From Ostrinia nubilalis (taxonomy: Eukaryota; Arthropoda; Insecta; Lepidoptera; Crambidae): a DNA stretch of 64,000 nucleotides. The translations under genes and the position numbers were made by a program. The stretch spans positions 1,942,001 to 2,006,000 of the forward strand of contig NC_087109.1 in assembly GCF_963855985.1 (NCBI RefSeq), in the 5' to 3' direction. Below the pieces are notes generated by a model, which did no database searches, had not been told where the DNA came from, and saw only the letters and a list, made by a program, of their open reading frames with translations. Shown here in pieces: positions 12,218-22,704 of the stretch (position 1 is its first letter; each line of letters begins with the position of its first letter).

Positions 12218-12304
12218 GGGTTTTTTGCTATTTGTATTTATTATCAATATTGTAGAATACTAAATTCTACAATATTGATAATAAATACAAATAGCAAAAA
12301 ACCC
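12218..12304. repeat. Perfect 41-bp hairpin inside left TIR
   Basis: Arms 12218-12258 and 12264-12304 are exact inverse complements with a 5-base loop (ACTAA). The first arm is the inner end of the left terminal repeat, so the second is a local inverted copy of it. Confidence 0.9.
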
Positions 12305-12982
12305 GAGGTAGTTTAGAGCCTGAATAAACCACGGATACTCTCGGCGCACTAAGGGACTCTTATCTAGGTTTAAATAAGACGTCAATATTTAGGTGACAAT
12401 TTATTGCTTGACACAGGTTGTCAGAGTATACAATCTTCTAAGTAACACATTGGAAATTAATTCCATATAAACCCGTTAAATAGAATAGTTCATAACTAGC
12501 TTTGGTCTGCAGGTTATATAGTGATTTTTAATTTAGAAGAATTATAATAGTATTTTTCCAAAACTCCTATAGAGATGACACCACATTAGCAATGATTTAC
12601 CACGTAGTTAAATAGATGCACGCTAGATGTCGCACTATAGGGTTGGTTTTCTTATAAAACTAATGTTACCAGTTTGATTTTTTGTAATGGATAAATAAAT
12701 ACCGTAAATCAATATCTACCTGAAATACCTAATTATTACTGTTTTATTATTTAAGCATTTTAATTCAAGATTGGAAATTTAAACTAGTAAATAAATCGTC
12801 TCTGCAATTGCAACACTACATTGCAAATGGCTGCCTCACATCTGTCTGTTGTGTTATAGTGCTTTTTTCTCATAGATCCGTTGAGTTGAGTTTCTGTTCC
12901 TCCGGCTGTGTTAATTCAGTGCTTGTACCGATTGTAAGCTTATAAAGAACTGAGAAAGGACTCTATTTGTGATATTTTCATA

Positions 12983-15900
12983 ATGTCGAACAAAGTTTGC
13001 TGTGTTCCTGGATGTTCCAATAACATAGGTATTTTGTATTTCTGTTTACATTTACTTGTACTAGATGCCTACTTGACATCTTTTTAGTGGCTTTTAATCA
13101 ATTACTTCACCTAAACTTATTGGCGTTATGTCTTTACAGAATCACTGGATATTTTACATAAATTTCCAAACCCTTCTAAAGACAAGAAACGTTTTAATAC
13201 TTGGCTCTATTCTGTTGGTGGTGAAATTCTGAGCCTCAGCAATGACCATATCTTCAAATATCGACGAATATGTCACAGACACTTTGAGGAGAAATACTGG
13301 TGCCGAAATAATTTACTCAGCAACATAGCGGTGCCAACTAAAAACTTAATAGGTTTGTAATTTTTTACTAATTTGTTGTTCGATTTCGTTATAATTTATA
13401 AGGGTTAACATAATCGTTTCGGTCAGACAAGTTTATTTATTTATTTGGCACGGTAAATCAACTTCTGCAAGTTTATAGAAGTTGATATCCTATTTACACA
13501 GTAGTTATAGCTTGCGGAAGTCAACTTCTGCCAGTTTTATTTCTAGTCTAAATCTAGCTCAACTGTAAGCAGTATAGCACGATTTTTATTTATATTTACT
13601 TTGTTCATTAATCAATAGGGATTTTAAATTCAGTACTTAAAAGTACTATTCAGCCCCCTAGCATAAGCACCGCAATATGATAGATAAAGCGTTTTATTGA
13701 TTTTAACAGTCAAAATACAATGGATTTCCACTGCACTTTGACAGTTAAAATCGATAAAACGCTTTATCTATCATATTGCGGTGCTCATGCTAGGGTGGCT
13801 GGAATTGTTATAAATATTATTGAGTAATTAGTTTTAAAACTGAATATTTTAAATAAATAAAGTGCATTAAAGCTTGCAGTAAATTATAATTAACTTCACA
13901 TTGTCCCGCTTTATAATTTTTATTTAGATTGAGATACACATTGTCTGTGATTTTCAGGATTGTCATTGCCAAAATCCACCCTTATGGAGAGAAGACCTTT
14001 AAGATCAATTCAAAATTTGTCAGAACCATCTACATCTAAAGGTAACTTTGCTCTATTGTCATAATTATACTTGCCTTATGATTTAAAGCTGGAAATAAAA
14101 GAAGCCTCAAGTATGATTGTGGTCAGATAAATACTCAAAGCTTCCATAGTAAATTTCAGCCTTCCATTAATGTGTTTTGAATAAATATTCAAGTTCTGTT
14201 ATGGTAAATATTTACCTGAAATAAATACAAAATTATTTTTTCAGAACTTACATTTCCTCTTCAACTGGAATCTGTTGACCCACAACCTCGACCCCAAATT
14301 GTCAAGAAAGATATTAAAAGAATGCAAGATATTGTCAAATATGCAACACAGCTTTTTAGCCAAACTGTTGCAACAAATATGGGTTATCTTGCAGGTAAGC
14401 CTACAAAACTAGTCAATTTAATTTTAATTTTGACTGTTACATATTTATATACTATATGTATACATAAAAAGCCTTAAAACCATATTGAGAATGGGTTATA
14501 TTCACTCCTGACTGAACAAGTTGGATTTTTTGTAGTAAAATTTTCCAATAATATACATATCTTGCATTAAGTGCTTAAATAACAAAAAAATAAAGTAAAA
14601 ACAGTATGTCTCATTATTTAAAAAAAAATGGTATAGGTAAAGAACACATATTGATAGAAATATTTTTTTATACAAAAATTGAATGAACCCATCGAAAATT
14701 GTATTAATATATTATGTCTTAATGTTCTTTGTATGATGATAATGACAATTAACAAAATTTCAAATTTAATATCACCACATTTTATTCCTAGTCTATAAAC
14801 CACCAGCTATTTATTAGCGGATTAATAACGCCTTTGTTTTCATTTTTTTTATGAATGACGCATAAGATTTTCACGTTAACGTTGCTTTGAGGTCCTAGGT
14901 TCGGTCCCTTTACTTTTCTTTATTGGCTTGGGTGTAAGGCCGAGGCCGCACTCATCGCGATAACCCGAAGATTCGAGCTATCGCGATGTGTGTAGCCGAG
15001 TATTCGCGTATACTTCGGTCCTATTTTGCATAGTCGCAAGAACTTCGCTCGGTTGTCGCCCGAGCTCCGAATGTTATCGCGATGAGTGCGACCTCGGCCT
15101 AAGTGTTGCATTACTACTATCGTTTATAATATCCATAACGCGAGTACTTTAGCTACATAGCTAAACATTGTTCTGACGCCAGAACAATGTATATGATGGT
15201 GTCTGATATTATTTCCAATTTTTTTTTACAGATAAAGGCATTCTACCGTCGGAGTGCAAGGATACCGCCGATATATTGATGTTTTTCGACCGGCTCTTTG
15301 ACTCAGTTAATGGAAGTTACGGTAAACGCAAACTACATGGAAAACCGTTGTTAGGGCCGGTCACTCAGACCTCAATACACCACAAAGTATGGGATGAGTC
15401 AAAAAAACTGATAAAAAGAATGAAATTTGTAAATCCCAGTTCACTAAAGGTGGAATATGTTCCAACACTAAAAAATTGGGTATGGACATTAGAAGGCATG
15501 CAGTTGCTAGTAAAAAAATTGTATATGAAATATGAAATTAACTCCATTTGGTTACGGCATCTAAATCAGGACCCAATAGAAAACTTCTTTGGGTCCATTA
15601 GAAGCCATGGATGCCGTAACATCAACCCATCTCCTGATCATTTTGAATCAGCCTTTACAACTCTATTAGTTAATAGTCTTTCTAATGTTCATGCCCCAGG
15701 AGCTAACTGCGAAAGCGATAATTGTGCAGCAATGCTTAGTAATATCATCATCACTAAGAGTGAATGCAAAGACCAGGGTAGTGAATTGGAAAATATTCCA
15801 AATATTAATTTTATACCCCTTGAAGACAAAAATGATCCACGTATAATTGGAGGACTACAATATGTATGTGGCTACTTTGTGAAAAATGCAAAAAAGAACG

Positions 15901-16328
15901 TCTTCAAGGGGTGTCGCTTATGTAAAAATGATTTATTAAATGAAAATGAATTGGAATATATTAAATATAGGGAATACGCCAATAAAAAATGGCTTTGCAC
16001 TCCATCTCTTCCTCTCTTAAACTGCATTTCAAATCTGCAAGATATATATTATGTAATAATAAAAGAACATTTTGCAAAACATAATCTTGGAGAGTTAATT
16101 AAAACGATTATTCTAATGTTAATAGAGTTTGACTTCATAACTTGTGAGATTCATAAAGATGATATTATAAATTTTATTTTAAAAATATCTTGCCGGTTTT
16201 TTATTTATAATTATTGTAAAGAAATCAATAAAATATTAAATAACAAGAGAGATAGTGATGATGAAAATGATTTATTTAAAATTAAGGCCAAAAAATATTC
16301 TCTCAAATGTTTTAAAAGAAAAAAATAA
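12983..16328 (+). CDS. THAP-domain P-element transposase-like protein
   Basis: Five exons: 12983-13028, 13140-13352, 13958-14041, 14245-14394 and 15232-16328, all with GT-AG introns, giving 529 aa. Residues 1-90 form a C2CH THAP DNA-binding domain. It has CCVPGC, a Trp in NTWLY, CHRHF, and the closing AVPTKNL, which matches the family's AVPT motif. A basic helical stretch around KKDIKRMQDIVKYATQLF follows. The last exon matches the C-terminal half of P-element/THAP9-type transposases: ADILMFFDRLFDS, then LNQDPIENFFGSIRSHG, whose Glu is in the position of the third catalytic acidic residue. Family members are usually about 750 aa or more. The segment with the first two catalytic Asp residues and most of the GTP-binding insertion is absent, so it should not cut DNA. 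It lies within long TIRs. Splicing is predicted from sequence only. It could be a transposition repressor, a dead transposase or a domesticated DNA-binding protein. Confidence 0.75.
13651..13802. mobile_element. Palindromic MITE in THAP gene intron 2
   Basis: Arms of about 65 bp (CCCTAGCATAAGCACCGCAA inward through GATAAAGCGTTTTAT) are inverse complements around a short centre. It lies between exons 2 and 3 of the THAP gene. Confidence 0.75.
14936..15102. mobile_element. MITE in THAP gene intron 4
   Basis: Terminal inverted repeats AGGCCGAGG-CGCACTCATCG with ATCGCGATAAC adjacent, about 167 bp in all. It is inserted in the intron exactly where the missing catalytic segment would be encoded in a full transposase. 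Confidence 0.7.
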
Positions 16329-16879
16329 ATAAATGTTAATTAATAAAATGTTTTTTATTAATACATCCTTTAATAAAAAGGCATATATTTCAAATTAACG
16401 CATGTGTACGATAATACATACTGCACATGTGTTAAAATTTGGAATATATGCTAAAATAAAAAGAGTAAAGTGAGGTCCTACAAACATGACGTAAGCATCG
16501 TAAAGTTGCCAAAACAGCTAGTCGGAGGGCGACTGTCGCGTCGTTTCCACTTTTGACGGCTGAGATAAGTCTCTATTCCCTATATATAAAGTTACTCTAT
16601 GCAGGTTGTCAATGGTTCACAATAGTTGTCAAAGGTTCACAGATGTCAAAATACTCCAGGTATATAAAGCCAGGGAAAAAAATCTGGACACCGCGGTACA
16701 GCTTTTCGCCCCTCAAAATACAGTGACATCTATTGGCAACAAACATAAACAAGTTTCATGGAAGGTTTATACAGAGCCAGGAGAAGGACATAGGATACTT
16801 TTTATCCCGTTCGAAATTAAAAAAAAAAGTCTGCTTATTTATTGCCATTAAGGCGGAACAAAGTTCGCCGGGTCAGCTA
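16329..16879. other. 3' region of THAP element
   Basis: It contains an imperfect inverted repeat just after the stop (GGCATATATTTCAAAT at 16380 with ATTTGGAATATATGCT at 16436). Further on is a retroelement-like fragment ending AAGTTCGCCGGGTCAGCTAG at about 16860-16880. No second gene was seen. Confidence 0.5.
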
Positions 16880-17271
16880 GTTGATAATAAATACAAATAG
16901 CAAAAAACCCATAGGAAATGAGATATTTCTAAAAAACGCGCAAAATACCGATTTTTGTGACCGTTGACCTTGAAATGTAATAGTTGCTTACACCCTACCA
17001 TATGTAGGTTTTGAGACAACTTTTAGGGTGTCAATATACACGTATTTACAGACTTACAGCTGGGTATCTCGAATTCCGAGGTCAACTTACTATAATGACT
17101 GGACTAATTCGTCAAACATTTCAATGATTTGTTGGTCCGGGTACTTTGTTCTAACAGATCTGCCCGACTAGTTATAATGTGAATTGATTATATCACACAA
17201 GAAAAACCTGCGTCAATAAAAAAAAACATTCCTTGGTACAAAAACTAAAAAAAGTAAAATCAAAAAGATAT

Positions 17272-17343
17272 GTTTCCGCCCGGGATCGAACCGGGGGCCT
17301 TCTGCGTGTTAGGCAGATGTGATAACCGCTACACCACGGAAAC
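17272..17343 (-). tRNA. tRNA-Val (AAC)
   Basis: A 72-nt intronless tRNA on the minus strand. The acceptor stem GTTTCCG pairs with CGGAAAC. The anticodon arm TCTGC-CTAACAC-GCAGA gives anticodon AAC. The T arm is CCCGG-TTCGATC-CCGGG. A pol III terminator-like TTTTT follows about 10 bases past the 3' end (17262-17266 as AAAAA on plus). Every stem is intact, unlike the SINE heads elsewhere, so it is likely functional. Confidence 0.95.
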
Positions 17344-17418
17344 GATATGAGTATATACGAATTTACCACAATAGTACTGCATATAGGACATTAAAGAATG
17401 TAAATGACTGACGTACGT

Positions 17419-17556
17419 ATCTATTCACAAACATTACTGTGAGGTCTCTCAGTGCGCGTGGACGCACAGTGTGTCACACGAACCAGTCACAGAGCTCTAT
17501 TCAACGCTGTGCGTTCGATTTTCTGCTTCATTTAAGCAAGCATCATTTGTGAATAT
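17419..17556. mobile_element. MITE-B copy 2
   Basis: ATTCACAAACATTACTGTGA at the left and CATTTGTGAAT at the right. It is diverged from copy 3, and lies just downstream of the tRNA gene. Confidence 0.65.
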
Positions 17557-17597
17557 GAAAATTGTGTCAATGTTTTCTTCAGCATGAAGCTGAAGAC

Positions 17598-17735
17598 ACC
17601 CCGCATACCACCGACTTTTAGTCGGCCGATAGTTGGGTAGACTTCCAATTTGTATGAAGAATCGGCCGATACGAAATCGGTGTAGTTTGCGCACTTCCAA
17701 CATGTTCATACTGATTAACAGCGCGACCAAACTAA
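17598..17735. mobile_element. MITE-A diverged copy 3
   Basis: It keeps TCGGCCGATAGTT and GTATGAAGAATCGGCC from the family interior, but its outer ends are eroded. Confidence 0.5.
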
Positions 17736-17829
17736 AGACAAAAAGTCTGTTTTATTTAATTTATTAAAATGTATTACATCAATTAATAAATATATTTTAA
17801 TGAATTAAATAAAATAACGAGAGAAGTAT

Positions 17830-19440
17830 TCTAATATTTATTGGTAGGCATAACTTGTGATCCTGATACTGAATACTCAAAAAGAAAATGTATGAATTTT
17901 CAAACTGCTTGTACTGATTTAAGTATTATACTTATCACACTTTAAAAAACTAATTTTAGCTGGCGCGATGATGTGTCCCTAATTAGTTTAAAAGGTACAC
18001 AAAATACCTAAGTGATTGCCTATATTTTATACAGCGCACGCCCCTTCATAGTGCCATAAAATAATGAGTTGGTAGTGCCTAGCCTACCTACCTACATTGG
18101 ATAATAAACAACGTTAATGATATCACACTGGCTACATGAAGGCCAGTTCTTGGTAAACTTGACCACATTGTGTGTTAGCTGATACCTTAGCTTCAAATAG
18201 ATGTACAGTCAGAAGAAAAAACATTAACTAATTTATGACGAACAGAAATCAGTACAGAAATGGAAGAAATAGTTATAAACGGTGATAATAATTCAGTGAC
18301 GTACGAAATAAACAAAACTAAATTACTAGGATTAGGATAGGGTTACAATAACGTAAATAAAAGAAGCGTTTCAAGTATAAAGCTATATTACAGTATAATC
18401 TCTTACAAAATGTAAATTATAGATTTGCGTAACACCAAAATGTAAGCTCATGTCGCAGCAGTACTATTATGTAGACCTCCCTTAGTTAAAACGTGCCGAA
18501 AATGTAATTACGCCCGTATTCACAAACATTACTATGAGGTCTCACAGTGCGCGTGGACGCCCAGGGCGACAGAGCCTATTCAAAGCTGTGCGTTCGATTT
18601 GCTGCGTCACGTAAGCAAGCAACGTTTGTGAATACAGATGTTAATCTCTTTACACAAAATTACTTGACTTTAAACCTTATGCTATTAGCGAAATTCTTAA
18701 TTTTCTGGCAGGTATTTTGACCATTTGTTTGGTACAAAAAAACAAGATTTTGGCCAAAAATTTAAATAATTCTTCAGAACCATATGGTCTTAAGTACCTA
18801 TTTGATATAATTTTAATACTTCACTAGCTACAAGCATATTAGGTATATTTATCTACATTTTTTTAAAGAAAACTGCACTATTTGAAAGCTGTAATTCCAA
18901 CGAATGTTAACAAAAACATTTTAAAATTGGTAATCTATCTACTTATAAGTTTTGCATTAAGTGTGTATTAGTTTGGAATGCTATTTTATACTAGAAGATA
19001 ATGTTACCTTTTTTAAAGTATTTATAAGACGAAGGATTATAGATATTAAAGTTACATTATTTTATTATATTCTGGACTTCTGATTTTGTCATCTAGTTTT
19101 TATAGTTTGCAATATTTTTGATTCTTCCTAATTATTTGCTAATTACATTTGTTAGGTCAGTATTAAGAAACACTATTCAAGCTTGATTGTGGAAGACAAT
19201 CTTTTGTATTTTGAGAAATCACAATATTTTTCTTGAGAGAAAATTCATATTAGATCATTCAAAATACTGGCCTTTAAAATCTATGAGTTTTCAAACAATT
19301 TTATCTAGAATTTATAACTTCAACAATGGATATTTTTGATAGAATTCTATGATTATTTGCTTATTTTGTACCCTTTTTTGCAGCTCTATCTTTTCATAGA
19401 GCTGCGAAAATAATGTGAGTGACTGTATTTTACAGTTGTA
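17830..19440. other. AT-rich spacer with MITE-B copy 3
   Basis: The only recognised item is a MITE-B copy at 18511-18635 (CCGTATTCACAAACATTACT ... AACGTTTGTGAATAC). There are no exons, long frames or tandem repeats. Confidence 0.6.
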
Positions 19441-19548
19441 CAGTCAGCATTAAATAGTTCGTGACACGTCTTTGTTACAGTTGAAATAAAATTGTGTTGT
19501 CAAGTTTTTTGCCAATTTAGAGAATCACAAACTATTTTATGCTGACTG
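19441..19548. mobile_element. Tc1/mariner-type MITE, 108 bp
   Basis: Inverted ends CAGTCAGCAT(A/T)AAATAGTT with a TA dinucleotide immediately outside each end (19439-19440 and 19549-19550). Confidence 0.75.
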
Positions 19549-20040
19549 TACTAGACATGTCAGGCTGTAGCACCTAATATAGTTTTAATAGGTGTGACGT
19601 TGCTACAATAATGTAATTTTATGTGCTTTCGACTGTACAAACATTCTATTGATTTCACGAGTCCATTAAATTTCATTTTCACTTAAAATGTACGTTCTAT
19701 GACATAATATTTTAGTAATTTTTATCACAAATCATTCAATGACACCAAACATTACGAACTTGCCTGCTTTAGCCTACAAATATCTGTAAAGTTGAATACA
19801 TACCTAAACGCAACAGTTGTCAAATTTTGTAATCGTCAACATAATTTTATGTATGGAGCTTCTAACAGATAAAAGTCTTAAAATAATCTGACACTATAGT
19901 GGATTGTGTGCATAGCATTTGTTAAAAACAATTGAATACATAAAATTAATATACACATGTAAATCAGATATAAATACAAGCAGTTTTTAACTATTTTGGT
20001 TGAGTTAAATGAAATTAAAAAGCAGATATTGAAATATTGA

Positions 20041-22324
20041 TTATGACTGAACTATTCTTGATAAAGCTACGTAGCTGTGTTTGCTGTCCAGCTCGTAGTA
20101 ACCGACAGGGCCTGCGTCACAATCCGCACAGATCAAGTACTTGTAATTATCAACAGGGTGCGTGAAACCGATATTTTCAAAGATATACATGTTTTCTACA
20201 TGGAAATATTCGTTTATCATCTCTTTTTGTACTTCCCCCTCTTTCCTGTTTGCATCTTGCTGCATTAAAGGTAGTTCTTTCTGGAAATAAGTAGAAAAAA
20301 TAATTAGAATTACTGTGCAAGTATATTATTTACACTGTCATATTAATTCCTGTTTAAACATAACCCATTTTACATATTAAAGGATATTTAAAGTAAATAG
20401 CTAGGTTTTGATGATAACAATGATGTAAATGTGTAAAAACTGCTAGATTATGGACCTTATTACCAATTTAAGTTAATTTAATTAAATGATTACTACCAAT
20501 AACTACTAGGGTGATTGCTATAGTAATTGGCCTGTACATAGTTATTGGCCACCTTGGCTAAAATAAAAATAAACAAGCATATGTACCTTATTAAGAGTGG
20601 AAAAGAGACACAAATACTTTCTCTGAGCAATACGCTGTCCAATGTAGTATGTCAGAGTAAGAACAGATGGTACTCTAAACAGCAGAAGCTTTCTTTCGAC
20701 AACGAGTCGTCCGAGTAGCCGCATGCTTGTCAAAATTTTAAGGTAAATATTTATGAATATTGTTCGTAATTTAATTGTTTTTGCTTGTTATAGTAATTTT
20801 ACTGTTTTTTTCTAAAGAGATAAATGGTAGCTTATGTAGATAGATTAAGTTACTTTGTTTTGGAATAAAATAACTTTAAAATTATACCGGCCAATAACTA
20901 TACCATGTTTCAATTTATTTCAGTTATTGGCCATGGGTGGCCAATAATTAAATTTTACTTTTATTGTATTTTTATTCAAGATTAAGTTAATTTAACCCTT
21001 AAATATTTGCTATTAAAATACTAACGTCCTAACCTATTAGGATCAGTAATTAGCCGGGGGGCCAATTACTGACACTTATGCACGGCCAATAACTATTTTT
21101 ATTGATTTACTTTACCTAGATTGTTACAAGATGCCGTAGGTAACACAGTATACTAAGGTTGGCATAAGTAGTTGGAACAGAAACACTTAATCAGTTTAAA
21201 AAAATAAAACAAATAATACCTGAAATGCAAAACAATGAAATTTTTTTATTCTCTATCGTTTGTGGGACTATTTATTATAAGCAAAATGGATTGGAAGCGG
21301 AAGTTACAGATGAACCTGAACCTGTAAGTCGGGAGAAAGAATCAACATTGAGTGAAATAGGAGAACTTCAAACTAGAGATAGAGAAAGAGAGAGAGAGAC
21401 AAAAGACCCTAAAACTGGGACCCAAGAAGATGAGATAGGTACTTGTAGACGAACGAGAACGACGAAACGGAAAGCTGAAGAAAAGAAAATTGCTAAAATA
21501 AAAAAGTAAGAATAATGTATCTGTATCCAATCAAATCTATAATATTTGCAAAAAGCTTATAAAAAATAAACTTTTAGTATGCTCTGAATGTCACCGTGTC
21601 TTTCATAAATCTTGTGCAACAGCATATTCCTGAAGAAGAAGGAGAAAGTTATCTTTGTCACAATTGTTACAATGTTACTGAATATACTGACGATGATGAG
21701 ATAGATGAAGAAATCGATAAGAGTGATACTGATGACGAATTCTTAGCTAATCTTAAGGAAAGACAAAATGACTTAGGATTACAAAGCGTGAAGTTTCAGT
21801 GATTTTTATGGGTTTTTTTCGGTGGCTAATAACTGAACTTCTAGGAGCCAATTACTGTGTTTTTGGGGCCAATAGCTAAATTTAATGTGATCTCTGATAT
21901 TTTTCAAATTATTATTGTAATTCTTATCGTATAACACCAAATAGGTACTAGCTTAAATAGCAGCAATATTGTTTTCTCATAATAAAATATAAAAAGTAAA
22001 CAAAAGTCGAGTTTTTGTTACATTTTACACAAGTTAACTTACACAACGCTCTTAAAGGGCCAATAACTGTAGCAATCACCCTACCATTGAGTTTAAGATA
22101 ATTAATTAATTAATCTGCAAAATGAATATAGTATGTTCTTATGCAATTACTGTCGTAGTAAAACGAAGGATTATTACCTCTAAAGCGACGTATTTGGCTG
22201 TTTTCTTTTCTAATATTTTCGATCCACAAAATTTACATTTGACCAGCAACTTGTTCTTTCCGTCTTCCACGTAATCTTTCTGTTCTTCGTCCGGCGCTAT
22301 ATCCTTTGTTACCACTTCAGACAT
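20041..22324 (-). CDS. RABIF: MSS4/RABIF-like Rab guanine-nucleotide release factor
   Basis: Two exons on the minus strand: 22324-22178 (start ATG at 22324, donor GTAATA) and 20280-20041 (acceptor TTTCCAG, stop TAA), joined in phase 0, giving 128 aa. MSS4 proteins are about 120 aa, bind exocytic Rab GTPases in the cytosol, and stabilise or release their nucleotide. The zinc-binding cysteines appear as CKFCGSKIL in exon 1 and CADCDAGPVGYY in exon 2. The region NMYIFENIGFTHPV carries the conserved Rab-contacting segment, and SYVALSRI is the usual C-terminal strand. The single intron holds a roughly 1.6-kb pogo-like element. It is divergently arranged with the PSME3IP1 homologue 380 bp away. Family assignment is confident; the exact splice is inferred. 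Confidence 0.9.
20519..22081 (+). mobile_element. Decayed pogo-like DNA transposon in RABIF intron
   Basis: A 1563-bp element with inverted ends GGGTGATTGCTA(T/C)AGT(A/T)ATT and TA outside both ends (20517-20518, 22082-22083). About ten GGCCAATAACT-like motifs in both orientations fill its two flanks. The middle retains a short acidic/basic frame (21225-21509). It also retains a PHD-like Cys/His pattern around 21569-21680 (VCSECHRVFHKSC, then LCHNCYNV), split by a single-base frameshift. Pogo-type transposases in insects can carry such a C-terminal finger. The catalytic domain is missing. Confidence 0.7.
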
Positions 22325-22704
22325 GTTTTAAATTTAATTGGGCTACTATTATGGTTAAAAAATACGGAGAAAGTTCATTTATATGTAAATTAAATGCGAA
22401 ATTACGGATGAGCGCCGGCCGACCGATGGTAATTTTTTGAAAATGTCAATTAATAAAACGTCAAAATTGACTTAAGGTTAATGTTTACGAAGATGTTCTG
22501 AGCTATAGCTCAATTTTGTAAAGCCGTTCAACTATTAGTGTTATTTTATGTCTACGGTTGGTAGTACCCACCTACAAAAAATAAAAAAAATAAAACGTCA
22601 AAAGCTGACTGTCACCACAACTGTCAAAGTTGTCAACAAATTGGTGTGGTGATTTTTCGTTCACGCATTTGTTGATATTTCTCTTGAAGAATAAACCTGT
22701 AAAA
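22325..22704. promoter_or_regulatory. Putative bidirectional promoter
   Basis: The 380 bp between the start codons of RABIF (minus) and the PSME3IP1 homologue (plus). It must hold both 5' UTRs and a shared or overlapping promoter. No TATA box was recognised at a convincing place. Inferred from gene layout only. Confidence 0.55.

Larger units (their letters stand above)
12012..17107. mobile_element. THAP/P-like transposon with ~230-bp TIRs
   Basis: The left end (12012-12247) and right end (16880-17107) are inverted copies starting TTAGTCCAGTCATT and sharing CTCGGAATTCGAGATACCCA and CCTACATATGGTAGGGTG. They are near-identical apart from a short variable stretch after the first 14 bases. Between them lies the THAP/transposase-like gene, so the unit is a roughly 5.1-kb transposon. 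ATT flanks both ends if TIRs start at TAGTCC; this 3-bp match may be chance. No 8-bp P-type duplication was seen. A retroelement fragment (starting CTAGCTGACCCGGCG on the minus strand, near 16880) abuts the right repeat. Superfamily assignment rests on the protein, not on the ends. Confidence 0.8.

Noticed and set aside
12012..17107. Kolobok-type transposon (which also use THAP domains)
   Set aside because: No TTAA flanks either end, and the protein's C-terminal motifs fit P-element/THAP9-type transposases better.
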